A stretch of DNA of 36,481 nt from Syntrophobacteraceae bacterium. GTDB taxonomy: Bacteria > Desulfobacterota > Syntrophobacteria > Syntrophobacterales > Syntrophobacteraceae. A program made the position numbers and the translations under genes. Below are positions 8,835 through 16,084 of this stretch, one piece after another; positions within the stretch are counted from its first letter, which is position 1; each line of letters begins with the position of its first letter. The notes under the pieces were generated by a model. It saw nothing but the letters and a program-made list of their open reading frames with translations. It made no database searches and was not told the DNA's origin. The stretch is taken from contig JABUEY010000028.1 in NCBI GenBank assembly GCA_013314815.1, forward strand, positions 1 through 36,481, read 5' to 3'.

Positions 8835-9047
8835 TCAGCCTTCCTCCCGCCACCACCCTTTTCTTATATGGGCTTCCCGTTCCTTTACCGCAAGCTGCCT
8901 GATCTTGAAGGCCGAATCTCTCACAACCCCGTAAAGTATACCGCAGCCCGAATCCTCCCTCTGTGCATCGCCGGCGTCGGCTATTTCGATCATCCGGTCC
9001 ACAAGCTCGAAGATCTTCCGAATATTGTCGTTGCACTGCCTTGTCAC
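8835..9047 (-). CDS. Small conserved protein of unknown function
   Basis: 70 residues if translation starts at the GTG at 9047, which follows a strong GGAGGTGG site. An upstream ATG at 9098 has no ribosome site and would add a low-quality 17-residue extension. The body IRKIFELVDRMIEIADAGDA, then GCGILYGVVRDSAFKIRQLA and a basic end (KEREAHIRKGWW), looks like two amphipathic helices with a small glycine-rich turn. I recall similar short proteins from other anaerobic deltaproteobacteria, but no function. It lies downstream of two small metal-binding protein genes on the same strand and may be co-transcribed with them. Confidence 0.65.
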   Translation of the reverse strand: MTRQCNDNIRKIFELVDRMIEIADAGDAQREDSGCGILYGVVRDSAFKIRQLAVKEREAHIRKGWWREEG

Positions 9048-9157
9048 GACGGAATTCCACCTCCGTATCGAAAACACTCTCCCCGGGGTCATATCCATCC
9101 ACCGGAGAACACTCTCAGATCACATGGACCGAAAGAATGTTTCTCAGTGTGCGGCGG

Positions 9158-9343
9158 TCATTTCAACTCGTTTCCGGCCTGTTTCTTCGTGAGCCGCAAT
9201 GGTCTCCAGGAAATGCTGTCACATACCTCGCAGCGTGGCAGCTTTTCCCCCTCCTCTCGGCATTCGTGTTCGTTAGCGCAGGCATTGCATCGATAAACTC
9301 CGGGAAGTACTTCTGTGCCGGCAGGTATACGTTCTCTTTCCAT
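9158..9343 (-). CDS. Small zinc-ribbon or rubredoxin-like protein
   Basis: 61 residues with an excellent ribosome site (CAGGAGGTGAAGT). Two knuckles are visible, YRCNAC at residues 19-22 and PRCEVC at 38-41, with an additional Cys28. This gives a CxxC-x15-CxxC arrangement expected to bind one zinc or iron ion. The aromatic and basic end (SISWRPLRLTKK) is typical of small zinc-ribbon proteins that bind nucleic acid or partner proteins. It sits 110 bases upstream of another small gene and downstream of the rubredoxin gene. Whether the metal is iron (electron transfer) or zinc (structural) cannot be told; zinc seems more likely. Confidence 0.75.
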   Translation of the reverse strand: MERERIPAGTEVLPGVYRCNACANEHECREEGEKLPRCEVCDSISWRPLRLTKKQAGNELK

Positions 9344-9504
9344 ACTTCACCTCCTGAAAGCCGTGTAAACAGGGCAAACAATCCGGACCACAATTCGCCC
9401 GGGGGGGGGTTGCGGAGGCCTGGAGGCATTGCCGGAAAGGGGAGGAATATGCAATTCAGTATTAAATGGCATGATAACCGTTTTCGCAGCTTTTCATTGG
9501 GATC

Positions 9505-9815
9505 ATCCGGCAAACTTCCATGGGCCGTGGACTCACAAACAACTATGAATATGGGTCGACCCCGGATCAGGCTCCGGTTGAAGGACAAACCCGAACCAGG
9601 ACGATAATGCCAGACCATGCACATAAACTCCTCATCAGCTGATCTCGCATAAACGGGCCAAACAGTACCGGCATCTTTTCATCAACGAGTACCCCCGGTG
9701 CTTTTCAACAAGCATGCGGTGCTTTCACGCAAAGAATAACGTTGTTGTGGGATCGAAGTTTTCGCGAGTGTATTCCACCTTTCTGCGACAACTGTCCGGG
9801 TACGCGTTTATGAGA
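9505..9815 (+). repeat. Mosaic intergenic repeat, copy C
   Basis: It starts CATCCGGCAAACTTCCATG, followed by CCGTGGACTCAC, CAGCTGATCTCGCAT, CAAACAGTACCGGCATCTT and CGGTGCTTTCACGCAAAG modules. It ends in TGCGACAACTGTCCGGGTACG, which is shared with copy E near 35.1 kb. A 52-codon frame starting at 9450 (GGGGAGGAAT then ATG) runs into this repeat but is not kept open in the sister copies. Just upstream is a run of nine G at 9401-9409. The whole 9344-9977 gap has no other supported gene. Confidence 0.75.
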
Positions 9816-9977
9816 ATGAACCTTTCATTGTTCATGGTCCGAAAAAGCCTTTGCCGATGTGCTCGTCCATGCATTCACCTGTATTTTCAAAGAACAGCGT
9901 CCGGACCTGGCACGGATTGACCAGACGGATATGTAGACACCCTGTAATAAGATACCACTCGACAAAGACCGTGCACG

Positions 9978-10187
9978 TCAAGATTTCTGTTCCGCGGCGG
10001 ATCCCGGGCCTCGCAAAGGCCGAAACATCTTCTTCCCGGCTCCGCATACCGGGCATTTCCAATCGTCAGGCAACTCGGAAAAGCAGGTTCCCTTGGGGAT
10101 CCTGCCTCTCCGGTCTCCGCGGTCGGGATCGTACATGCATCCGCAGTTGACAACCTGGCATTGATAAATTTCTTCAGGACCTGCCAT
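9978..10187 (-). CDS. Rubredoxin with CX4C first knuckle
   Basis: 69 residues after AGGAGGAGAAAATCC. It has the rubredoxin landmarks: YQCQVVNCGCMYDPDRGD, then IPKGTCFSELPDDWKCPVCGAGKKMF in segments. The second knuckle CPVCG (Cys45, Cys48) is normal. The first is C10-x4-C15 instead of the usual CxxC, with an extra Cys17. A rubredoxin with widened first-knuckle spacing has been described in Desulfovibrio desulfuricans (Rd-2), so this is probably a functional iron site with altered properties. It would carry single electrons in the cytoplasm, for example in oxygen or peroxide defence. It lies downstream of a sigma54 activator gene on the same strand, 333 bases away. Confidence 0.88.
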   Translation of the reverse strand: MAGPEEIYQCQVVNCGCMYDPDRGDRRGRIPKGTCFSELPDDWKCPVCGAGKKMFRPLRGPGSAAEQKS

Positions 10188-10520
10188 GGATTTTCTCCTC
10201 CTGTCGTGTCTGCCCGGCGTCCCGCCAGCAGGGGCTGTGATGGGCTGAATGCAGATGTGTCCAATGTAATTGAATGGATACTATCCAAAAGGCGTGCCAG
10301 GACCGTGGGCTGCCGAACAACCCCCGGAATGCTCGAATCTCCCTGGTTCATGAATGGGTCGGAAGGAATCCATTCGTTTTTCGACGGTCGGCTTCGATAC
10401 AGGGACGAAGTGAAGGATCGAAGACGGGCAGACGGGGGGTGGTCCGGCAACTGGTTCGGGTAAAGTGCAGGCCGCAGGTTTATGAAAGTGTACCGGGATG
10501 GATCGTGAGACACTTCTGTT
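10188..10520. other. Intergenic stretch between activator and rubredoxin genes
   Basis: No gene is supported. I looked for a GG-N10-GC sigma54 promoter ahead of the rubredoxin gene and found none with correct spacing. The segment presumably contains the rubredoxin promoter. Confidence 0.35.
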
Positions 10521-11849
10521 TCATGGTACATCACCGGATTCCGCAAGAAAGCGATAGAGCGTTGCTCGGCCGACACCGAGGAGTTTCGCCGCCTTCGATT
10601 TGTTCCCTCCGCTTTGGCGGAGAGCAAACGCTACGGTTTCAGTATCGAGCTTCGGGTGAGGGCCTTTGCGGGGCGGGTCGGTCAGCATTTCCCGAGGGAG
10701 ATTTTCAGGGTGGATGAGTCTGCCCCTGGAGGTGACGATGGCGAAGTGGATGGCATTCTGCAGTTCGCGGACGTTGCCGGGCCATGAATAATTCATCAGG
10801 ACGGACAGGGCCGCCCTGGACAACCCCGCGGATTTCTGTCCGCGCCTGGCAGCCTGTTCGAGGAAGTGGGCAGCGAGCAGTGGAATGTCGTTCTTCCTTT
10901 CTCTCAAGGGAGGCAGCCGGATGGGTACCACGTTCAGTCGATAGTACAAATCTTCGCGGAACTGGTTCTTTTCCGTCTCCCGTTTGAGATCCCTGTTGGA
11001 AGCGCTGATGATCCTGACGTCCACGGACAGCGTTCTCTCGCCTCCCACGCGTTCGAAGGTGCCTTCCTGCAGGACTCGCAGCAGCTTCACCTGCATCGGC
11101 CTGGGCAGTTCGGACACCTCGTCGAGGAAGATCGTCCCGCCGTGGGCGAGTTCGAAGCGTCCCTTCTTGTCTCGGACCGCACCCGAAAAGGCCCCACGGA
11201 CATGTCCGAACAGTTCGCTTTCAAGCAGTCCTTCGGGGAGTGCACCACAATTGATCGGCACGAAGGGCGCGCCGCTCCGGCGGCTTTCATTGTGAATCGC
11301 TGCCGCTACCAGTTCCTTCCCCGTGCCTGTCTCGCCAAAGATGAACACCGGGAAATCGTTGACGGCAACGTCCATGATCTGTTCGAACACCTGGAGCATC
11401 TTATGGTCTCTGCCGATAATTCCGGCAAAGCTGGTGAGTTCACCGAGGCGGATCTGGAGCCCAAGCAGGTCGGTCAGGTCTCGAAAGGATGCCAAAACCC
11501 CCACGAAGCAACCGGTGCCGTCCGTCATGCCCGTTACCGACATTTCGATGTGCCGGGGTTCACCGCCTTTGGTCACGATATGGACGGGATAGGATACATG
11601 GGTCAGTGATCCGGGCGCTTCGCTGCAGAAAGAGCAGCGTTTTCCGCAAAACGGACTTCCGAACACTTCGTGACAGTCCCTGCCCATTACTTCCGACCTG
11701 GAATATCCTGTGATGTTTTCGGCGGCGCGGTTGAAGAAAATCACACGCCTCTGGACATCGTGGGCTATGATGCCTTCCATCAGGTTGTCCAGGATATGTT
11801 CCAGGTTTCTCCTGTCCGCCAGGATGTTCTCGATCTTGAGTTCTCTCAT
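10521..11849 (-). CDS. PAS-AAA+-Fis sigma54-dependent transcriptional activator
   Basis: 442 residues from the ATG at 11849 (CTGGAGGCGGCCAT upstream). Residues about 10-130 are a PAS sensor domain (NLMEGIIAHDVQRRVIFFNRA in part), with a cysteine cluster Cys68, Cys72 and Cys75 (FCGKRCSFC) and Cys59. Residues 140-375 are the AAA+ domain: Walker A GETGTGKE at 172-179, the sigma54-contact loop GAFSGA at 219-224 in place of the usual GAFTGA, and Walker B GGTIFLDE at 237-244. A Fis-type helix-turn-helix ends the protein (GGNKSKAAKLLGVGRATLYRF). It activates sigma54 promoters by ATP hydrolysis; the Cys cluster hints at metal or redox sensing. Targets are not evident; the rubredoxin gene lies next downstream. 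Confidence 0.93.
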   Translation of the reverse strand: MRELKIENILADRRNLEHILDNLMEGIIAHDVQRRVIFFNRAAENITGYSRSEVMGRDCHEVFGSPFCGKRCSFCSEAPGSLTHVSYPVHIVTKGGEPRHIEMSVTGMTDGTGCFVGVLASFRDLTDLLGLQIRLGELTSFAGIIGRDHKMLQVFEQIMDVAVNDFPVFIFGETGTGKELVAAAIHNESRRSGAPFVPINCGALPEGLLESELFGHVRGAFSGAVRDKKGRFELAHGGTIFLDEVSELPRPMQVKLLRVLQEGTFERVGGERTLSVDVRIISASNRDLKRETEKNQFREDLYYRLNVVPIRLPPLRERKNDIPLLAAHFLEQAARRGQKSAGLSRAALSVLMNYSWPGNVRELQNAIHFAIVTSRGRLIHPENLPREMLTDPPRKGPHPKLDTETVAFALRQSGGNKSKAAKLLGVGRATLYRFLAESGDVP

Positions 11850-11995
11850 ATGGCCGCCTCCAGGAAACGGAACCCGATGTGGGCGATGCACCGCAGGCAT
11901 GGGCAATCCAGGATAACCATTTCAGTATACGACAAAAAGGCCGATTAATGAACATCGAGTATGGCGGCGCAGGATTTCGTACGGTGAGAATTCTG

Positions 11996-12200
11996 GTCCT
12001 TCCGGCAAACGCCGTATCCCGACAAATGTCTCACAAAGATGGAATATTCCTACAAGAGTGACATACCCACAGCAGTGATATACACACAATAGTCACATAC
12101 CACCAGCAAGGTCATACCTCAAACAACATGATATCTCATACAACAGTATACCTTTAACACCGTCATTCCCTCGAACTTCACACCGTCATTCCCGCAAAAC
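11996..12200 (+). repeat. Mosaic intergenic repeat, copy F, degenerate array
   Basis: It starts with TCCTTCCGGCAAACGCCGTAT, then about ten degenerate units of 15-20 bases (for example ACATACCCACAGCAGTGATA, ACACAATAGTCACATACCAC). It ends with two clear CACCGTCATTCCC units at 12157-12193. The last unit runs directly into the truncated hicB sequence. The 11850-11995 segment before it shows nothing recognisable. Confidence 0.65.
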
Positions 12201-12315
12201 ATTTGAGGAACTGCTCGGAAATATTTACGAAGCCGTTGAGGGGTGCCTATCAGTGGATATCAAGAAAGTTGGTCCAATGGATCAGAAGACGCGGATCATA
12301 GAAATCACCGTATGA
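12193..12315 (+). pseudogene. hicB: 5'-truncated HicB-like antitoxin remnant
   Basis: A 40-codon frame reads RKTFEELLGNIYEAVEGCLS, then VDIKKVGPMDQKTRIIEITV, and ends at TGA. The EELLGNIYEAVEG helix and the final IIEITV strand match the C-terminal half of HicB-family antitoxins. The expected N-terminal half with its start codon and GC(H)-type strand is absent: upstream of codon AAA at 12196 the sequence is repeat copy F. The stop TGA overlaps the start ATG of the following hicA-like gene by the usual ATGA junction, which supports an original hicBA operon. Without an N-terminus and start site it is very unlikely to make a working antitoxin. Confidence 0.65.
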
Positions 12316-12569
12316 AGAACCTGTCAGGGAGGGAAGTTGCGAAAGTGCTCGAACAGCACGGCTGGCGGTTGTTGCGAATCCAGGGAAGTCACCACATTTA
12401 CGGAAAGGAAGGAAGCATTGTTCGCCTATCGGTTCCGATCCACGGTGGCTGCTGGGGCACAGTTCAAAGCAAGATGACTTACAAGGTCTACGGAAAGTAC
12501 GTGAAGGGAATCGAGGAGGACGCGGGACGAATTCGGGAGTACTTCGCGAATGGTTTCTTTGACTTATAA
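12312..12569 (+). pseudogene. hicA: HicA-like toxin gene, probably frameshifted
   Basis: The frame gives 85 residues. MKNLSGREVAKVLEQHGW, RIQGSHHIYGKEG and VRLSVPIHG match the HicA mRNA-interferase fold, including the catalytic histidine in GSHH. HicA proteins normally continue with a basic loop and a GLLRHLLKQAGL-like helix after VPIHG. Here the frame instead continues GCWGTVQSKMTYKVYG and runs on. In another frame the DNA at about 12450 reads LLGHSSKQDDL, which resembles the missing helix, so a deletion plus frameshift right after VPIHG is likely. No good ribosome site precedes the ATG, which overlaps the hicB remnant stop. Loss of antitoxin and altered toxin together point to a decaying module. 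An alternative is a divergent functional HicA with a new C-terminus. Confidence 0.65.
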
Positions 12570-12575
12570 AGAACA

Positions 12576-12621
12576 AAGACCTCGGCTTTCGCTAACGACC
12601 TTGGCGAAAGTCTGAGGTCTT
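12576..12621. terminator. Long hairpin between hicA remnant and tRNA-Gly
   Basis: AAGACCTCGGCTTTCGC pairs with GCGAAAGTCTGAGGTCTT across a loop of about 11 bases, an imperfect stem of some 17 pairs. It lies between the convergent hicA-like gene and tRNA gene, so it could stop transcription from both sides. T-runs are poor, so the call is tentative. Confidence 0.5.
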
Positions 12622-12654
12622 CGTGCGTAAGGTATTGAAACCTTAGTATTTTTC

Positions 12655-12731
12655 TGGAGCGGGAGACGGGCTTCGAACCCGCGACCCTCAGCTTGGAAGG
12701 CTGATGCTCTAGCCAGCTGAGCTACTCCCGC
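12655..12731 (-). tRNA. tRNA-Gly(TCC)
   Basis: On the minus strand the cloverleaf is complete. The acceptor is GCGGGAG/CTCCCGC (7 bp), the D arm GCTCAGCTGGCTAGAGC, and the anticodon arm TCAGC-CTTCCAA-GCTGA, with anticodon TCC reading GGA/GGG glycine codons. The T arm is CGGGTTCGAAGCCCG, the discriminator is T, and CCA is encoded in the gene. A 77-base gene standing alone. Confidence 0.97.
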
Positions 12732-12744
12732 TCGAAGTGCATTC

Positions 12745-12773
12745 CGTTTAACATGACTGCCTTCACATTTCAA
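12745..12773 (-). promoter_or_regulatory. Candidate promoter of tRNA-Gly
   Basis: On the minus strand TTGAAA, 17 bases, then TAAACG lie 13 bases upstream of the first tRNA base. The position is right for a tRNA promoter, but the -10 match is weak. Confidence 0.35.
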
Positions 12774-13097
12774 TGAAAAACTGAAAGCAGGACAGCGGGC
12801 GGGAAAGGTCATCCGGGCGCGTTGAGGCTCACCGGCCTTATCGGCTCTGGGAGCAGTGCTTCGTCGAGTCGAAGCTGTGCGAACAATACCGACCGAGATG
12901 CCATGACAAACCGTATTCGCCCGCGAACGAAAGAGAGCATGCTTTTTCACTGCTCACTTTCGAAATAGATCTCCTGATTCCTGCCGCTTTTCTGGTATAC
13001 AGGAAGAAGGTTCTTGCTGCCGTGTTCAATCTGCAGCGTCGGCCGAGCCGTGACCAGGAGACCATGCTGTTCGGGTAGCGCAGGAAAGGGAGGAAGT
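12774..13097. other. Intergenic stretch upstream of the dehydratase gene
   Basis: 324 bases between the tRNA promoter region and the next plus-strand gene. No gene, leader or T-box-like element was recognised. It should contain the dehydratase promoter. Confidence 0.35.
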
Positions 13098-14078
13098 ATG
13101 AGCCGTCACGACCAGGAAGTGCTTGCTCAGGTGAATATGCTGGAGATCTTCAAGGCCCGTCGAAACCTCGATCGCGTGCTGAAGAAAACGCAACTGATCC
13201 TTCACAAGAGACTGGCCGATGAGTTGGGAACCATGATCTTTGTGAAGCACGAGAATCACCTGCCCACGAATTCCTTCAAGGTGAGGGGGGCCGCCAATTT
13301 CATGGCGAGTGTCTCCCCTGAAATCCAGAAAAAGGGAATCGTTGTGGCCACCCGGGGGAATCACGGACTCGCCGTGGCCTGGGCCGCCCGGGAAAGGGGC
13401 ATATTCTGCAATGTGGTCGTTCCGGTAAACAACAACCCGGATATCAATGCAGCCATTCTTTCCCATGGAGCTCAACTTATCGAACAGGGCCGCGACTTTT
13501 ACGAAGCCCAGGACTACTGCGAGGAGTTGGCCGAGAATATGGGCCTGTACTACCTGCGGCAGGGGAATGAACCGCACCTGATCACGGGCACGGCCACGAT
13601 GGGGCTCGAGATCTTCGAGGATCTTCCGGATGTGGATGTCATCATTGCGCCTATCGGGGGCGGAACCGGCTGTGCGGCGCTGGCCAGGGTGATTGAAGGC
13701 ATCAATCCCCGGGTGGAATTGATCGGAGTGCAGGCGGAGCGCATGCCGTCGTTCTACCGGTCTTGGAAGAAGGGAAGCAGGGAGACCGTGCCGGCAGCCG
13801 AAACCGTTGCCGAGGGTTTGGCGGCCAGGTCAGTATTTGAAGTCCCTTTCGCAATCCTCAAGGATCGCATGAGCGATGTGGTGCTCCTGACCGAGGAAGA
13901 GCTGCTTGAAGGGGTAAGGATCGCTCTGCGCTACACTCAAAACCTCGCGGAAGTGGCCGGGGCCGCGTCGCTGGCCGCGGCGTTCAGGATAAAGGACCGC
14001 CTCGCGGGAAAGAAGGTCGTTGCACTGATGACGGGAGGCAACCTCAATTTGAGCCTGCTGCCGCAATGCATTCTGTAG
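13098..14078 (+). CDS. PLP-dependent threonine dehydratase/serine racemase-like enzyme
   Basis: 326 residues, starting at ATG after AAAGGGAGGAAGT; the frame is open further upstream but without a start signal. The PLP lysine lies in NSFKVRGA (Lys61), and the phosphate-binding loop GGGTGC is at 187-192. RGNHG (86-90) is the substrate Asn loop. These place it in the fold-type II dehydratase family, which deaminates L-threonine or L-serine to the 2-oxo acid and ammonia. At 326 residues it lacks the C-terminal ACT regulatory domains of biosynthetic IlvA, so it would be a catabolic or feedback-insensitive form, or a racemase. No isoleucine genes are nearby. It is convergent with pyrR, 25 bases away. 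Confidence 0.88.
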   Translation: MSRHDQEVLAQVNMLEIFKARRNLDRVLKKTQLILHKRLADELGTMIFVKHENHLPTNSFKVRGAANFMASVSPEIQKKGIVVATRGNHGLAVAWAARERGIFCNVVVPVNNNPDINAAILSHGAQLIEQGRDFYEAQDYCEELAENMGLYYLRQGNEPHLITGTATMGLEIFEDLPDVDVIIAPIGGGTGCAALARVIEGINPRVELIGVQAERMPSFYRSWKKGSRETVPAAETVAEGLAARSVFEVPFAILKDRMSDVVLLTEEELLEGVRIALRYTQNLAEVAGAASLAAAFRIKDRLAGKKVVALMTGGNLNLSLLPQCIL

Positions 14079-14103
14079 GGAGCGGCGTTATGGGCTGAAT
14101 ATT

Positions 14104-14652
14104 CTACCGCCTGTCGGCTGATTTTTCGAGGACGATGCGGTCGATGCCGTCCTTTTCCATGAGCAGGACGTTGACCTGCTCCTCGGAAACGGTAGTGAGC
14201 TGCATGCCGATGAACTGGGCGCATATGGGCAGTTCGCGGTGGCCTCTGTCCACCAGCACGGCTACCTGGACTCTGCGGGGGCGCCCGTAGTCGATGAGTG
14301 CATCGAGGGCTGCTCTTATGGTGCGGCCGGTATAAAGAACGTCGTCGACCAGGACGACTTCCCTGTCATCCACGCGGAAGGAGAGGTCGGTGGCCCGCAC
14401 GACGGGCTGAGTGTGAAGGCGGGTCCAGTCGTCTCGATAGAGTGTGATGTCCAGGGTTCCGACCGGGACGGAATGGCCGAGTTTCCTGGAAATCAGGGCT
14501 TCGAGCCTTCGTGCCAGGAAAACACCGCCGGTGTGTATTCCGACGAGAGCCAGCCTGTCAGGGTCCGCGGGCTGTTCGGCGATTTCCGTTGCAAGCCTTT
14601 CCAGAGCCCTGCCGATTTCGTCCGATTCCATTACCACTTGAGCGCTGTTCAT
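14104..14652 (-). CDS. pyrR: PyrR: pyr regulator/uracil phosphoribosyltransferase
   Basis: 182 residues, the usual length for PyrR. The PRPP-binding signature VVLVDDVLYTGRT is at 99-111. The family segments GIHTGGVFLARRL (38-50), LDITLYRDD (67-75) and VLVDRGHRELP near residue 133 are all present. PyrR makes UMP from uracil and PRPP, and in many bacteria binds pyr mRNA to control attenuation. In deltaproteobacteria without pyr leader sites it may serve only as an enzyme. It is preceded by a cysteine-rich gene 55 bases upstream, likely the same transcript; no pyr biosynthetic gene or PyrR-binding leader is seen here. Confidence 0.93.
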   Translation of the reverse strand: MNSAQVVMESDEIGRALERLATEIAEQPADPDRLALVGIHTGGVFLARRLEALISRKLGHSVPVGTLDITLYRDDWTRLHTQPVVRATDLSFRVDDREVVLVDDVLYTGRTIRAALDALIDYGRPRRVQVAVLVDRGHRELPICAQFIGMQLTTVSEEQVNVLLMEKDGIDRIVLEKSADRR

Positions 14653-14707
14653 GATGAGCGTCCATCCCTGTGTTGGGTGTCATGGGAGAAAGATGTTGGA
14701 GTGTCTT

Positions 14708-15127
14708 CTAGAACAGCCTTTTAACCCAAACAAGACTGAGGTGGATGTTGATATCGTACTTGCAGAAGCGTTCGATCCCGTTGGGGTCTGACATGTGCTT
14801 GAGATCCAGGAGCCTGTCGAAGTCCTTCTCGATGATGATATTGCAGAAATCGACGGGGATGGAACGCACAAAATCGAGTTCCTCCGGGCTCCACAGTTCG
14901 TCGGCAATATCACCCACGCTGTTTTCGAGAGCGTGATTCCCGCAAACCTTATAGCATGCTCCGCAACTGCATCGATGAATGGAATCAAAATCCGTCGGGA
15001 CGGGATGTCCGTTTTCACAGAAGGGACAGACAATGATATGAGTTTGCATCAGGCGCCTTTCGCTCCGACTCTTGCTGCACGCCACCCGCAGGAGATTCCT
15101 CATCTTCGCGTCATCATGTATGGTCAT
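14708..15127 (-). CDS. Cysteine-rich protein of unknown function
   Basis: 139 residues from the ATG at 15127, preceded by GAGG with good spacing. A second possible start, MQTHIIV at 15049, lies just before the conserved-looking part. Cysteines at 34, 37, 53, 55, 58 and 62 (CPFC...CSCGACYKVC) suggest a zinc ribbon. The rest is acidic and helical (WSPEELDFVRSIP, FDRLLDLKHM), with no known domain. It probably precedes pyrR in one transcript. A TATAAT box on the minus strand at 15280-15285 may belong to its promoter, though no matching -35 is evident. Function unknown. Confidence 0.7.
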   Translation of the reverse strand: MTIHDDAKMRNLLRVACSKSRSERRLMQTHIIVCPFCENGHPVPTDFDSIHRCSCGACYKVCGNHALENSVGDIADELWSPEELDFVRSIPVDFCNIIIEKDFDRLLDLKHMSDPNGIERFCKYDINIHLSLVWVKRLF

Positions 15128-15393
15128 ATTCGGCCTCGTTGACGTCGAGGGGTATACGGCTTTGTACCGGGTCCACCGACGGTTTGCTTTGAATTCTCCT
15201 CGTCCGTCCGGATATCCGGCAGTCTGTAAACGGGTGATATGAGCCCGTTCAAGACGATCCGCCCGAACGTATTCTATGCATTATATAAATTGTTTTCCCT
15301 TGAAATCCAATGGTAACTTTGACATAAAATCGAATGAGCATGGAAGCGAAACGCCGACACCAACCCTCCCGGAACAGGGTACAGTGAGTCTTT

Positions 15394-16080
15394 ATGCCTC
15401 CTGACAAAAAGGGCCGAAAAGCAACAGATAATCGTCCATCTCCGCAAAAAGTCAAGGCCATTCTGGACATCCTGGATCTTCATTACCCGGATGCCCGGTG
15501 TTCCCTGCAGTTCAATAACCCCCTGGAACTGCTCATTGCCACCATCCTGTCTGCTCAATGCACCGATGTGCGGGTCAACCAGGTGGCTCCCGTTCTGTTC
15601 AAGAAATATCCGACAGCCGGGGCGTATGCTGAAGCCCCCATCGAACAGCTCGAAGAGGATATCCGGTCCACGGGCTTTTTTCGCAACAAGGCCAGGAACA
15701 TCAAGGCGTGCTGCGGGATTCTCCATGAACGGTTTGGAGGTGAAGTGCCTGCCGACTTAGACGTGCTCGTTACCCTTCCCGGAATAGGACGCAAGACGGC
15801 AAACGTAGTGCTGGGCAATGCATTCCAGATTCCCGGCATCGTGGTGGATACCCATGTGGCCCGGGTTTCCGCACGCCTCGGGCTCACTTCGCACAAAGAC
15901 CCCGACAAGATCGAACAGGACCTCGTGACCATTATCCCGAAGGAGAAATGGACCGTCTTCAGCCATCAGCTCATCCAGCTCGGCAGGGACCTCTGCCGTG
16001 CGAGAAAACCCATGACCTCCGACTGCCCGCTGCGCAAGCACTGCACGTATGCGCTCGAACACTCCGGGCGCGACGAGTGA
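15394..16080 (+). CDS. nth: Endonuclease III (Nth) lacking one Fe-S cysteine
   Basis: 228 residues. The helix-hairpin-helix LPGIGRKTANVVLGNAF (128-144) carries the catalytic lysine (Lys134), and VDTHV supplies the catalytic Asp152, as in E. coli Nth Lys120 and Asp138. LLIATILSAQCTDVRVN is also standard. The enzyme removes oxidised pyrimidines and cuts abasic sites in base excision repair. The C-terminal cluster loop normally reads C-x6-C-x2-C-x5-C. Here it is Cys201, Thr208, Cys211, Cys217, so the second ligand is replaced by threonine. The active-site residues are intact, so glycosylase activity is still plausible, with a missing or differently ligated cluster. The ribosome site is weak. It is a single gene, followed by repeat copy D. 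Confidence 0.92.
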   Translation: MPPDKKGRKATDNRPSPQKVKAILDILDLHYPDARCSLQFNNPLELLIATILSAQCTDVRVNQVAPVLFKKYPTAGAYAEAPIEQLEEDIRSTGFFRNKARNIKACCGILHERFGGEVPADLDVLVTLPGIGRKTANVVLGNAFQIPGIVVDTHVARVSARLGLTSHKDPDKIEQDLVTIIPKEKWTVFSHQLIQLGRDLCRARKPMTSDCPLRKHCTYALEHSGRDE

Positions 16081-16084
16081 GATT

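Noticed and set aside
9450-9608. 52-codon frame with a GGGGAGGAAT site before ATG
   Set aside because: Most of it is repeat copy C, and sister copies B and D do not keep the frame open.
10188-10520. Sigma54 -24/-12 promoter for the rubredoxin gene
   Set aside because: GG and GC pairs occur but with 12 rather than 10 bases between them.
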